Positions 43,930-55,279 of a stretch of DNA of 64,000 nt are shown piece after piece. Below the pieces are notes generated by a model. That model saw only the letters and a program-made list of their open reading frames with translations. It was not told the origin of the DNA and ran no database searches. The first letter of the stretch is position 1; each line of letters opens with the position of its first letter. A program made the position numbers and the translations under genes. Source of the stretch: Wurfbainia villosa (lineage: Eukaryota > Streptophyta > Magnoliopsida > Zingiberales > Zingiberaceae); contig CM045988.1 of NCBI GenBank assembly GCA_025175895.1, forward strand, positions 9,825,647-9,889,646. Direction: 5' to 3'.

Positions 43930-46900
43930 GCCCCCTGATACCCCTTCTCTTCAGTTGGGTGATCTTCTCCCCCATCACAGCTTCGGCCAACCATCATCTT
44001 CTCGGGCAGAGTTTTTCCGCCTTCCGGCTTATTTGACCTCCAGCTCTATCATAGTTTCAATCGCAGATGGCGATTCTAATTCCCTCATTACACAAGTTGG
44101 TATTTCCTTTATTGGTATATCTCGCTCTTCGAGTCCTTGGGTACTTGACTCTGGGGCCACCGATCATATCACTGGTAATAGATCTCTTTTTTCTTCACTA
44201 TCTACTTCCGGTTATTTACCATTTGTCACCATGGCAAATGGTTCTCGCTCGATCTCAAGGTATTGGTATTGCTCATCTTTCTCCATCTCTTTCCATTCAT
44301 AATGTTCTTTATGTTCCGGAGCCCCTTTAATTTGTTATCAATAAGTCACCTTACTCGGTCTCTTGATCAAGGCTGCCTCGCTTACTAAATTTTACGTATC
44401 ATTACAGACCGAGTACGGGAGGATGATTAGCTCGGATATGAGTCTACGGCCTATATCGATTTCACCAGCCTCTTTTGTTGGTTCATTGGCGATCTCCACT
44501 TGTTATTCATGTTCGGTTGGGACATCCTAGTCTTGATAAGTTAAAACAATCACATCCTAGTCTTTCTCACTTAAAGTCTTTATCTTGTCGAGTCATGCTC
44601 GATTAAGTGACGTATTCGTGAGTTCATTTTCTCCTCACATTATAAGTAAGACTCGTCTCCTTTTGCTTTGGTTCATTCCGATATTTGGGGTCCGAGTCGT
44701 TGTTTCTACATTCGGATCACGATATTTTATTACCTTCATGACGATTTTTCCGTTGACTTGGTTATATCGATGAAAGATCGTTCGTAATTGTTTTCATTTT
44801 CGATCCTTTTTAATGAAGTCAAAACACTGATTTGGTATCCCTCTTGATCCTTGCAGTAATGATGCACGCGTGAGTATCTATCTACTCCGTTTGGACATCT
44901 TAGCGTCTCGGGCGTATTACATCAAACTTCGTCTCATACTCCCAACAGAATGGAGTTGCAGAACGCAAGAATCGCCATCTTTTCGAGACCGCCTGACTCT
45001 TCTTCATCACTCTCGTATTCCTCTTCGTTTTTGGGAGAAGTGTACTACGCGTATGTTATCTTATCAATCGCGTACGCCTTCCTATTTTACAGGTCAAATA
45101 CCTCATCACGTATACTTTATCCAAATCGGTCCCCTTCATCCTTTACCACCTAAGGTCTTTGGTTCTACATGTTTTTGCTTCGTACTCTTGATCCTGGCAT
45201 TGATAAACTCTCTCCTCGATAAATGTGTTTTCTTGATACCCTATGCCTCAAAAAGGGTACAAGTGTTATTCTCCTACTCTCCGTCGGTTATTTCTCTCTG
45301 CGATGCTCGCGTTCTTTGATTCGGTTCCTTTCTTTGGACCTTCAGAGTCGTCCGAGTTTCCTCCTTCTGTGCCTACGCCAGTCTTTTATCCTCCGGAGGA
45401 TTTTTTATCACCCCCAGCTTTAATTTCTCCTCCGTTGCAGGTTTATCAGCGTCGTCTTGACTCTTATCGCCGCCCAACACCGATTCTCTGAATCATATGC
45501 GAGTGATCCTCCGCCCTTCCTCCGTAGACAATCTTCAATCGATATTCCCATCAGACTTGAGTATACGCTCAACTCGTAATCCTTCTCCTCATTATGTGTC
45601 TTTGAGTTATCATGCCTTTCTTCTTCCTATTATTCTTGTCTTTCCTCCTTGCCCTGCTTTCTTCTCTTAGAAAGCTGCAGAGATGCATTGCCATCCAGGA
45701 TAAACAGCTATCTTTGGACGAAATGAGTGCCTTACAATTTGTGGGACTTGGGACCTCCCTCTACCACCGGAAAATCAGTTGGTGTCGATGGGTATATACG
45801 GTGAAGGTTAGTCGGAAACAGTTGAAAGACTTAAGGCTCGTCTTGTTGCTAAAGGCTATACTCGGATCTTTGGATTGGATTATGGGGATACTTTTCCCTG
45901 TTGCTAAAATGTCTTGATCGTCATTCCATTATCCGTTCTGCGATTCAACACGGCCTCTTTATCGAGTTAGACATCAAGAATGCGTTCTTACGTGGTGACT
46001 GCTCGAAGAAGTCTACGAGACCTCCGTGTTTTGTTGCTCAGGAGTCTTTCTCTTGTATGCGCTTGCGAAAATCTTTATATGGTCTCAGCGATACCTAGAG
46101 CATGGTTGGTAGATTGAAGATTGTAATTCAACAATTGGCGTGACTCGAGCGAGGTGACAATTCATCTTTATCGCCACTCATCTATCGGTCAGATCTATCA
46201 GTGGTTTATGTTGATGATATCATTCATCACAGTGATGATTATCTTGGGATTTCACAGGAAAAACAATCTTTTCAAACATTTCCGCACAAAAAGATCTCGT
46301 GAGCTCAAATATTTCTTGGGGATAAGTAGATCGTAAATGGGATCATTATATCCCAAAGGAAATACGATGGATATTACAGAAGAAGCAGGAATGTTAAACT
46401 CAAAGGCGGTTGTGACCTATGGATCCTAATGTTAAGCTCTGCCCGAAATCGGGAGCCTCTGCGAATCCCGAACGATACAGACGATTAGTAGGGAGACTAA
46501 GCTACCTTATCATTACTCGTCGGATATCTCATTCGCGTAAGTGTAGTAAGTCGGTTTCAACTCTCCGTAAAGTAAACGTTGGGATGTTGTGATTCGCATT
46601 GTTCGATATATCAAAGGTGCTCGAAAAAGGTCTTTTGCTCAAAACAAAGGGCATACTCGAGTTATAGGGTATTACGATGCAGTTAGGCGGGATCTCCAAT
46701 TGATAGGAAATCCACCTCGGTTTTGTATATTTATCGGAGGTAACCTTGTTTCTTGGAAAAGCAGCGAGAATGTTGTGCGAGATCCAGTGCGGAGGCAGAG
46801 TATCGAGCTATGGCCATACTAATCAAGAACTTATACGGCTCAAACAATTGCTCGGAGCTCAGTTTGGAGATGTTACAAATGTCCGTATGTGATAATCGAG

Positions 46901-47110
46901 CCGCCACGTCATGCACGTCGAATCCAGTTTTACGAGAGGAGAAGCATTGAAGTCATTGTCTGTCAGGAGAAAGTCTTATCTGGAGAAATATCTACTAGTT
47001 TTGTTAACTCGCATAATCAACTAGCAGATATGTTTACTAAGTCTCTGAGAGGTCCCCGAATTGACTACATATGTAACAAGCTGGGTGCATATAATTTATA
47101 TGCTCCCGCT
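43930..47110 (+). pseudogene. pol: Copia polyprotein (protease-integrase-RT-RNase H), broken
   Basis: Fragments in order, over three frames: protease WVLDSGATDHITGN near 44,137-44,180; integrase core region about 44,500-45,110, ending in the QQNGVAERKN-type motif; RT start WVYTVK near 45,790; LDIKNAFL near 45,970; the catalytic VYVDDI near 46,203-46,222; RNase H region 46,590-47,090, ending with NQLADMFTKSL. Frameshifts and stops are frequent. The usual N-terminal gag is missing. Domain order (integrase before RT) shows Copia rather than Gypsy. Confidence 0.85.
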
Positions 47111-47120
47111 TGAGGGGGAG

Positions 47121-47313
47121 TGTTAGAATATTGTAGATATGATTAGGGATAATTGTTATCCCTAAATATCATTAGGAATAATTATTTCTTAGGATAGAAT
47201 TTTGATTTATTCCTAGAATAGGGTTTGATTTATTCTTTTGAATAAGCCCTAATCTTGTCTATAAATAGGGCTTCTTTCATGTAAGTTAGGTATTAGAGAT
47301 TTACGAAATAACA
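47121..47313 (+). repeat. 3' LTR of the H2A-bearing Copia element
   Basis: 193 bp, near-identical to 43,031-43,223. Preceded by the polypurine tract at 47,111-47,120 and followed by the TSD at 47,314. Confidence 0.92.
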
Positions 47314-47318
47314 ATATC

Positions 47319-48880
47319 AAAGGGATAAAAGTAAATAAATATACTTTTCTTTAAAGAAAATTGATACATCAATAACTTAAATTAAAATTGATACATCATA
47401 ACATGTTATTTTACTAATACCAAAAAGAGTCGTGAATTAGATGAAAACATTGGTTATTGCGACATTCTGCTTAGATCAATCCCATAATTCTCTGACGCCC
47501 AAATCAAATAATTATTCCATGACATGGAATATTGATATTGATTTCTTCACATATCCATCAGTGTGTTTCGATTCATCATCGAAGTCGATCGAACATCGAA
47601 TCGTAATCGCATGCATAAGGATAAACATACGCCCTCGACGGATACGATTGATCACCATATAATGATCGAGCTATAATAAGGTAGAGTACGATTTAAACTC
47701 CGATCGTAATCAATCTCAATTAAACTCTCTCGCATATCTCGATAATCATGAGATTCTTTTTGTCTATCACCCTTATATCGACGCCGAGCATCGACTTTTA
47801 ATAGTTCTAGCACTACGATCTTCATCTTGAGTCGTGTGTGAAATTTTGCTCATGTCGCCCAAGGCTCGATGTTGAAGTTGATGGAATATAAGTTTCACCA
47901 CCACCGTGCACCATCACTATCATTACTTCCACGAGTACTCAGACCGCTATTAATATCACTATCATCATTTCAACTTCTCGCTGGATTACAAGATCGTAAG
48001 GTGATGATGTTTCATTACTATCATCATGTTCTCTCTCATCAATCAGCATCGAGTGGATTTTCATTAATTCTCACGACTCTCTTCCTTTAAAAGTAGGAAT
48101 TACGCTCTTTTCTTTAATAAAAGTCACGAGCTTCGCTTTTACCTTCGCTTTCGCTTTATCTACATACGTATTGGATTTCGATCGAGACGCTGAGAACGCC
48201 TAGGTCGAGATCCGTAAAATCGAAATTCTCGTCAAAAGCTTCATCGCCATCATTTTCCTCAACGATACCTTTTAGCTCAGATTATTTCAATTTCACGAGT
48301 AAGAAACTAAGATGGTGCGATGGATCTCCCGCTTCATCAAGTAAAAGATTTCTTAATAAAGACTCCACCAATCCATCATCGATCGCTATCACTGGGCAAA
48401 TCCAATATCAAACGGGTCTACATTATCGATTCTCGTTTCTTCCCGCTTCTTCCTATATCGCTTTTAGTCAAGACGATATTATAATAAACATGTACCATTT
48501 TTTCCAAGCGACGATAAGAAAGACGATTTCAGACTTTGTACGAACGAGGAGAAAGTCGACTAATTTCTTTCACAACCACTCAAGACGCTTTGTCATGAGA
48601 GAATTCAGATCAGAATCTTTTCAAATTGGGGCTAATCCTCCATACTATAACCACCACTCACCGAAAGACAAATAAAATCAAACTTAACATAGTATTTTCA
48701 TTCAGAATAATAATAAGTCATAATTTACGCTAACATTTACTGCGTCCATTTTATATCCGCATGATATTGCAAAAGGATCAAGAAAAGAACCATATCCTCT
48801 CGAAATAATCGACTTTCATTAATAGCCTCGTAATTCTCTATTGTTTGTAGTCTTAATATTACATTTAGAGGCGTATTAAC
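47319..48880. other. hAT left interior, no recognised protein
   Basis: Lies downstream of the hAT transposase remnant (minus strand), where the C-terminal dimerisation domain would be expected. I did not find that domain's motifs. Only short incidental ORFs are present. Confidence 0.4.
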
Positions 48881-50642
48881 AAATTATCATTTTGTAATGA
48901 GATTATACTTGATATTGATATCTTTGGATTGAGATAATAACTGAAATAATTAAAGATATATAATTATTAATAGCAATATTAAAAAATTATTATTAAAAAA
49001 TACGATCTCGAATGGATATACTTTCCCATTTGATTGTCCCACCTTGAAGTGATTATATCAATATAATGTTGATATTTAGTCGATGATTGTAGACGTCTTT
49101 TAATTTCCTCTTTTGCTTCATGAATCAGGTGGTAAATATTGTCCATCTGTGGTTTTTTGTATCGAGAGGGCTCTATTGCTGTAAGAATCTCTGAAATGTG
49201 ATCCCAAAATCTAGTAGATATGATAATTTTTTACGCCTCCTTACCTTCAATTGTGCTAGAGTATCGAGAGGTTTCCCAATCCTCAGAAGTGAACATGGTC
49301 TTCAATCCATTTTTTTTTGAAACGACGACTTTAATAAGAGAAAGTGAGTTGCAAACCTAGTTGCTCCTGGTTGTAGAATCTCTATCAATAAATCTCCTCA
49401 TTAATCTATAAACCCAATGATGATTATATATGAATTTTGTTAACAATTGACCTTTTTTTACTTCCTTCTTCACTGTATCGAGTTTACTGATATCTGCTAT
49501 CATCAAATCAATACAGTGTGCTGTGCATGGTGTCCAAAATAATGTTTGATACTCTTGTTCCAGTAATTCTCCAGCTCTTTTAAAGTTGACACCATTATCT
49601 GTAATCACCTGTACTATATGCTCTACACCTATCTCTTGCACTACACTATCTATCAAATGATATATATAAGATGCATCATGATATTCTGCAATTGCATCAA
49701 CGGATTTATGAAATATCACCTTTCTATTGCAATATAGTAGAAAGTTGATAATGCTCATCTGTGTAGGTCCTGTCCAGCCATCACACATCAATGTAATTCC
49801 ATATAAGTTCTATTGCTTCTTGCATGATAGAATCCAAGTCTTGATTTCCTCCACTTATTCATCTAAATATGGACCAGCAATTTCATGCGCAGTTGGAGGT
49901 TGAATACCAGGACCACATTTTTGGATGTTAGATACCATGCTGTGGTAGTATGTGATATTTGCCACGTTGGAAGGAATTCGATTAAAATGAAAAAATTTAG
50001 CAATACTTTGACCAATTGATTTCTTTTCTCTTTTGTATAAGCATCATCAATCCTAGTTTGTTTACTAGCTTGGTATGAGAATGCAAATGGATCAATATTA
50101 GCAATATCAACTGCACGCCTTCGTGATGTAGAAGGAAAGAAACAACCAATACCAATTTTTGTTGAAGCAATGCGAGCACTTGTAGTTCTCTCTAGTGTTG
50201 CTGCACCAGTTGAGCCACTTCCACTAGTACCAAATGAGCCACTACCACTAGCGCCAATTATTTTGCCACCATATCGCATATGTTCATCATATGCATATTG
50301 AGTTCTAGAAGCAGAAAAAGCTGTTGAAAATTCTTCTTCATTTAAATCTTCACCACGACCTTCAAATTCATCATAAACCGTGTTTGAAGCTCGCTATCAA
50401 AATTTTCTGTTGTTGTCATACTTGATTCTTTTTCCCGTCGAGTTCTGTTTCATCGCGATGAATTCCATCGGAACTTGTGAACATTTAGAAACATCCGATA
50501 TCCACCAAAGAAGATGTTGTTTTATCGTATATAGCTCCACCGCCACGTCAATCATATCACAATATAAACATTGCAATGAAATCGATTTTCTAATCGACGT
50601 CGTATCTCAATTTGGATCATAAGAATGTTGTTTTGGTGCCAT
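48880..50642 (-). pseudogene. hAT transposase (BED / DUF659 type), broken
   Basis: From the ATG at 50,642 on the minus strand, a BED-type zinc finger start is visible (LQCLYCD...KQHL, about 50,570-50,500). A glycine/serine-rich segment follows (50,279-50,150), then the DUF659 domain at 49,791-49,357. The domain keeps MMCDGWTGPTQMSIINFLLY, VITDNGVNFKRAGELLE and WTPCTAHCIDLMI. Further down, TRFATHF and STRFWDHISEILTAIEP appear in another frame (49,345-49,170). The transposase would cut and rejoin the hAT ends; frameshifts and stops disable this copy. Confidence 0.82.
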
Positions 50643-51449
50643 TTGCCTACCTATGTATTATAAAAATTTAAAAAAAATACTAAAAAAATAATTCACAATG
50701 AATATTCATAAATACAATATTAAAAAATTTAAAATAAAAATAATCTAATTTATCGTTTTAGTCTCGGTCCCATTCTCAATTAATTAATACATCTTCAATT
50801 AAATTATTCAAAAAAATACAATCTAAATAAAAATATATATTGTTATATATTTTTAATAATTAAATATTTTAGATTTTTAAATATTTTTTATTTTTTATTA
50901 TAATTTATATTTATTTTGTTTTTAATATAAAATAATAAAAACATTAATTTATATAAAATAATTATATAAATTAACTATTAATTTTTTAAAATTATACTGA
51001 TATATATTTATATATTAAAATTTATAAAATATAATAATTATATTAAATACTATAATTTATATATATTATAAATATATAATTTATATTATATTTTAAAATT
51101 ATATATATACCAGTAAAAATTTTAAAATTTATCAAATAAAAATTTTAATTTTTTTTATAAAATTCTAAAATTATTTCATTTTTTTTGAAATTTTATTAAT
51201 TTTTAAAAATAATTAAAGATTTAATTTTAAATAAATTATAAATTGAATTTAGAATTTAATTAAAATATTTTTTATTTGTTTAATTTTTATAATTTTAAAT
51301 AAAAATATAAATTAATTAATAATTAATTTAATTAAATTTTACCGTTTAATTATTTTATATTATATATAAAATTTTAATTAATAATTTATTTAATTATAAT
51401 TATATTATAATTTTTATATTAATTATTTATATAAATTAAATTTTTTATT
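50643..51449. other. Very AT-rich hAT subterminal stretch
   Basis: About 800 bp built almost only of A and T, upstream of the hAT transposase. No ORF. Many TATATATT/AATTTAT words but no regular period. Confidence 0.7.
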
Positions 51450-51600
51450 AATCGCGATTCTGCGATTCACGGTGATCGCGAGATCGATTGCGATCATTGT
51501 TGCGCCGTGCTTGGTGAGCGCGATCGCGATCGGCAATCGCGATCCCGAGCGCGATCGGCGATCGCGATCGCGCGCGGGATCGCGCGAAATAATCGTACCT
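51450..51600. repeat. GATCGCGATCG-rich block in the hAT right end
   Basis: An abrupt switch from AT-rich DNA to dense overlapping CGCGATC/GATCGCG words, many of them self-complementary. It lies upstream of the hAT transposase start and may be part of its leader or a subterminal binding region. ORFs on both strands through it are by-products of the palindromic repeat. Confidence 0.7.
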
Positions 51601-51886
51601 GGAGTCGTCGCCGCTCCTCTGCTTCGCCATTGTTTGCCGTTGCTCGCCGCTGCTCGCTTGCCGCTGCTCTGAATTTGCTTCCAGGTTCCTTCTTATATAA
51701 CTTCCTCGCGATCTTTAATCATCCTATCTTTAATCGCGTGAGCAGCGAGTGAATCGCCGCCGATGTAAGGAACCGGAATCGCGCTTTCTTCTGCGTCGTC
51801 GAGATTTTCGCTGTTGGTTTTGGTCCCACCTCGGAACGATACGTTTCGTTCGTTTCGGACGAAACGAATCGGTTTTTAAAACACTG

Positions 51887-52885
51887 ATTATTGATAGAAA
51901 AAATTGTCACTTCTAAATATAAAAACATTTATCAAATATGCTACAAATTATATTCAATCGGTACCACATCTCGGACGTCGACAAATTCGATGCGGGAGGA
52001 ATCATCTGAGAAAAGGAATTCTATCATCCATATTCCGCTCGTGTGATTGTTGGACTATAGCGTCGTTATTTGCATCATTTCCAGCCTCTTCATTATCCCC
52101 ATGATTGCCCTCTTGTGGATCATTGTCATCAGCTTTAGATAAACGGGAACGCATACTATATATATTTATCGATTGAAGGATAGACATTGCGGACATGTGT
52201 TCCATTTGAAATGGAGCAAAAATATTTGTAGAGGGAGTAAAATAATTAGGTCCCAAATTGCCCTGAAAATGAGAGCTCGATCAAAACATTGAAAATTCTG
52301 AAGTGGTCGGGTGACCAAAATCTCTATAGGTTGGCAACGATGACGGAATCGGAAATGACTCTGAAGATGATTGGGGATTGGAGTGCCGGGCAAAACCACC
52401 TGATGTGGGATAACCACCAAAACTTGTCCGGACGGGTGTGAATGAAGATGAGCCAACTTGCATTAACCGATCTCTCTAGACTGGCGGTTCAGAAATAGTA
52501 TCATAGCTCATATGAGGAGGATCAACATACCTTTGCGTTGGTTGACAGGTTCTCGACCTCTACCTGATAACACATTAGCGGTAGGAGTGAACCCATAATC
52601 AGGAATATGCATATTGTCCCGAATGATATATTCACTTGGGTAATCCACATATTTTCGTTGCTCTCTGAAATCACCAAGAATAGCCCCAACCATTCGGTTA
52701 TGTTATCGTTCGATCGGAGTATTATCTGAGCACGAAGAGATCCATGCTCTCTCGTGAATATAATCTACCAGAAGAAGAAAAAAGAAATATAATGGTTGTT
52801 AAAGTGCAATTGAATATTAATTTGCAAAACAATTTGAGAGTTGGGTGATATCTTCCACTTCCTACATGAGTGACCCTCTTGACCG
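51887..52885 (-). pseudogene. Left-arm inverted copy of the PMD gene tail
   Basis: Reverse-complement match to 62,174-63,140. On the minus strand it reads GSSSFTPVRTSFGGYPTSGG (52,463 onward), FGHPTTSEFSMF, and FQMEHMSAMS, ending with the acidic EEAGNDANNDAIVQQSHE segment near 52,040. The same protein tail is encoded on the plus strand at 62,595-63,104. The copy starts beyond the PMD domain, so it has no promoter or domain of its own. It forms the inner part of the left MULE arm. Confidence 0.85.
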
Positions 52886-53777
52886 TTATGTTTGAGAGGT
52901 GTCCTAAGGCAATCGCTTTATGGTTGGGATGAAATGCATGCAAAACATCGCTATTGCCTCCGTCATGTGACCAGCAATTTCAACACGCACTTCAAAAATA
53001 TTGGACTCAAGAATTTACTTGTAAAGGCTGGTATGGTAACAAAACCTCGTAATGCTATCAATACATATACATACATGTTTTATATACAACATCTAACCGA
53101 TGTCACATTAAGAGGAGGACGTGTCAAGTAAGAAAGTATGAGCAAGTTTTGGAGCGGCTAAAAGAGAGGAATGATGAAGCATGGAATTGGATTACATCAC
53201 TCCCAATAGAAAATGGTCAATGCCACATAATGGAGGGCCATAGATATGGACATGCAAACACAAATGGAGTGTGTCAATTCAATTCTGAAAGATGCTAGTC
53301 GTTTACCTATTGTTGTCCTTGTCGAGCACACATTTTATAACATGGTCAAGTACTTTGATAACAGAAGAAATGTGTACTTTGATCAGATGGCTAACGACAA
53401 AGTGTACACCTCGTAGTGCCTCAAACTACTTGACAGACATCTGAAAGCTGCATACACCCACCAAGAACCTCTTTCAATCGTGAAGATGGAGTTTTTGAAA
53501 TGAAGACTGGATGCTCCCATGAAATGCGAAAAGGAGGTAATAAGCAAATAGTACATCTTCACCTTCAATATTGCAGTTGTGGAAAATTTCAAGGGACGAA
53601 GATACCTTGTTCTCACGCAATAGCAACATGTATGACAACTGGAAGAGATTATTTTGTCTATGTAGATGTGTATTTGTTGTCAATTACAATCAAATGCTAC
53701 AGAAGTAGTTTTCATCCCTTGAGTAATGAGGCCTACTAGCCAATTATGGAAGGTGATGATGGTAAGTGCCTAATACC
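52886..53777 (+). pseudogene. MULE transposase, C-terminal half, part 1
   Basis: Starts abruptly at the end of the left arm. Pieces in order and shifting frames: HRYCLRHVTSNFNTHFKN (52,938-52,995), ERLKERNDEAWNWITSLP (about 53,150-53,205), SILKDASRLPIVVLVEHTFY (about 53,280-53,340), then a SWIM zinc finger CSCGKFQGTKIPCSHAIA (about 53,572-53,625). This is the order seen in MuDR-like transposases after the catalytic core. The N-terminal part with most of the DDE catalytic residues is missing, so the protein cannot be active. Element D interrupts it at 53,778. Confidence 0.85.
53773..53777. repeat. Target-site duplication of element D (ATACC)
   Basis: ATACC at 53,773-53,777 and 60,246-60,250, directly outside the TGTTGG...ACCAACA ends. 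Confidence 0.9.
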
Positions 53778-55279
53778 TGTTGGAAAATTTGACGCCGCTA
53801 GAGGGGGGGGGTGAATAGCGTTTACTCTTGCGTAGATGGAAAACGTTCGCGTGTTCGTGTCTACAAGTTTCGTTAGCACAGCGGAATATATATATGATAA
53901 CAATAACGAAACACAATCACAAACACAATAACACGAAGATTTAACGTGGTTCGGAACCACACGGTTCCTACTCCACGGATCGAGCTCTAACGAGCTCGAG
54001 CGACGCCAATGCAATCACTAATCAATAAACTCCTTCTCGACAACAAGTTGGAGGCGGAGAAACCTCGTCTGGCGTTTACAATAAGCGAAAGGAATACAAG
54101 CAAATCTGATAATCTGATGCAAAACTAGTAAAAAACAACTTTCTGAATGCCTTTGGATTACTTGCTTGTTGATCGCGAGCCGTGGTTGAAGACCACGATT
54201 TAAAGAATCGCTAAAAGCGTCGAAATCGCTTAGGCGATGCGAAAACCCTCCGTCGAGCTCTTTTTATCCTTGCGCGACACGGATTTCCGCCCGTCGATCG
54301 CCATGCGTAAGTTACGGTCGATACCCATTTGTCGTGTGAGACAACGGCTCGATCCGCTGGAAAAACTCAGCGGATCTCTTGGCGGTCGCCCACATTGGCG
54401 ATCATTGCCCGGCGCCGCGTCGCCGTGGCGGTCGCTCTGCGGGCGATCAATGCTCGGCGTTGGGTGGCGATCATTGCCGAAAGCGATCGGCTGCCGATCG
54501 ATCGGCTACTCGATGAAGCGATCAGCATTCGACTCTGGCTGGCGGTCGAACTCGAGTCGACTCGATAGTCGAGCCGGCCCGTAATGCGGTCATCGAAAAT
54601 GAGGTTTTAACCGTATGGTGCCCCCATACTTGCTTAGACCACCGTTAAATTAGCCTGGCAGCTTCAGCCACCTCCATTGACCTCGCCTCTCGGATCCCTC
54701 CAAGTCATCCGTGATTTGTTCGATCCATTTAGCCTCTGGTGCTTAGTCGGTATGTCGCTAACGTGTCTACACCGCCATCGTTGGACTTACAGCGAGCCAA
54801 GACTTGGACTTTCTGCCAACCGATTGGACTTATCGCCCGAGACTCGCGACTTTCTGTGACGATATCAAAGCCCTTGGACTTCTCGCCGAGACTCGACTTG
54901 GACTTTCCAACCCACCGTATTGGACTTTTACATTGCAAGACCCGTACTTGGACTTTTCCCTTACCCGGTCATTGGACTTCTCGAATGCGAGACCGTGGAC
55001 TTTCCTTACTGACCCATGTTGGACTTTTACGTTGCAGACCCGTGCTTGGACTTTTACATTGCGAGACCCATGCTTGGACTTTTACTGTGCAGTGTCCCAC
55101 TTGGACTTTTTGCCAAGTACTCAAGACTTGGACTTTACGAATGCAGTGTTCCACTTGGACTTTCCATGCAATCAGATTTGGACTTTCCATGTGATTACAT
55201 TGTCGTATGTTTTTGTCGAAACATCAAACACATCACTCGAGTCGAACTCGAGTCTGGTGTCGTGACCGATTCTCCAATC
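53778..55279 (-). repeat. 3' LTR of element D with TTGGACTTT minisatellite
   Basis: About 1.5 kb. From 54,780 to 55,190 TTGGACTTT recurs about every 25-35 bp. The ORFs here with repeated WTF/LDF words are the minisatellite read in different frames. Confidence 0.82.

Larger units (their letters stand above)
43031..47313 (+). mobile_element. Small Copia element carrying captured histone H2A fragments
   Basis: A complete 4,283-bp plus-strand Ty1-copia element. Two 193-bp LTRs (43,031-43,223 and 47,121-47,313) have TGTTAGAAT...AAATAACA ends and differ at only a few bases. TSD is ATATC. The primer site TGGTATCAGAGC follows the 5' LTR at 43,224-43,235, and the polypurine tract TGAGGGGGAG precedes the 3' LTR. 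Gag is largely absent; its place is taken by a GC-rich segment with two histone H2A coding fragments in opposite orientations. A broken polyprotein follows. The near-identical LTRs suggest recent insertion although the coding part is damaged, so movement may have used enzymes from elsewhere. Confidence 0.92.
42822..51886 (-). mobile_element. hAT transposon carrying a nested Copia element
   Basis: The ends are CAAGGTTTTAAA at 42,822 and TTTTAAAACACTG at 51,874-51,886, imperfect terminal inverted repeats of the CA(A/G)(G/T)GTTTTAAA type with an 8-bp TSD. Total length is 9,065 bp, of which 4,288 bp is the Copia insertion and its duplicated site. The transposase is on the minus strand at about 48,880-50,642. 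Subterminal sequence has repeated ACGATAC/GTATCG words on the left and CGTTTCG/CGAAACG words on the right. It inserted into the left MULE arm. Confidence 0.85.

Noticed and set aside
51448..51752. Arginine-rich ORFs on both strands
   Set aside because: By-products of the GATCGCG palindromic block.
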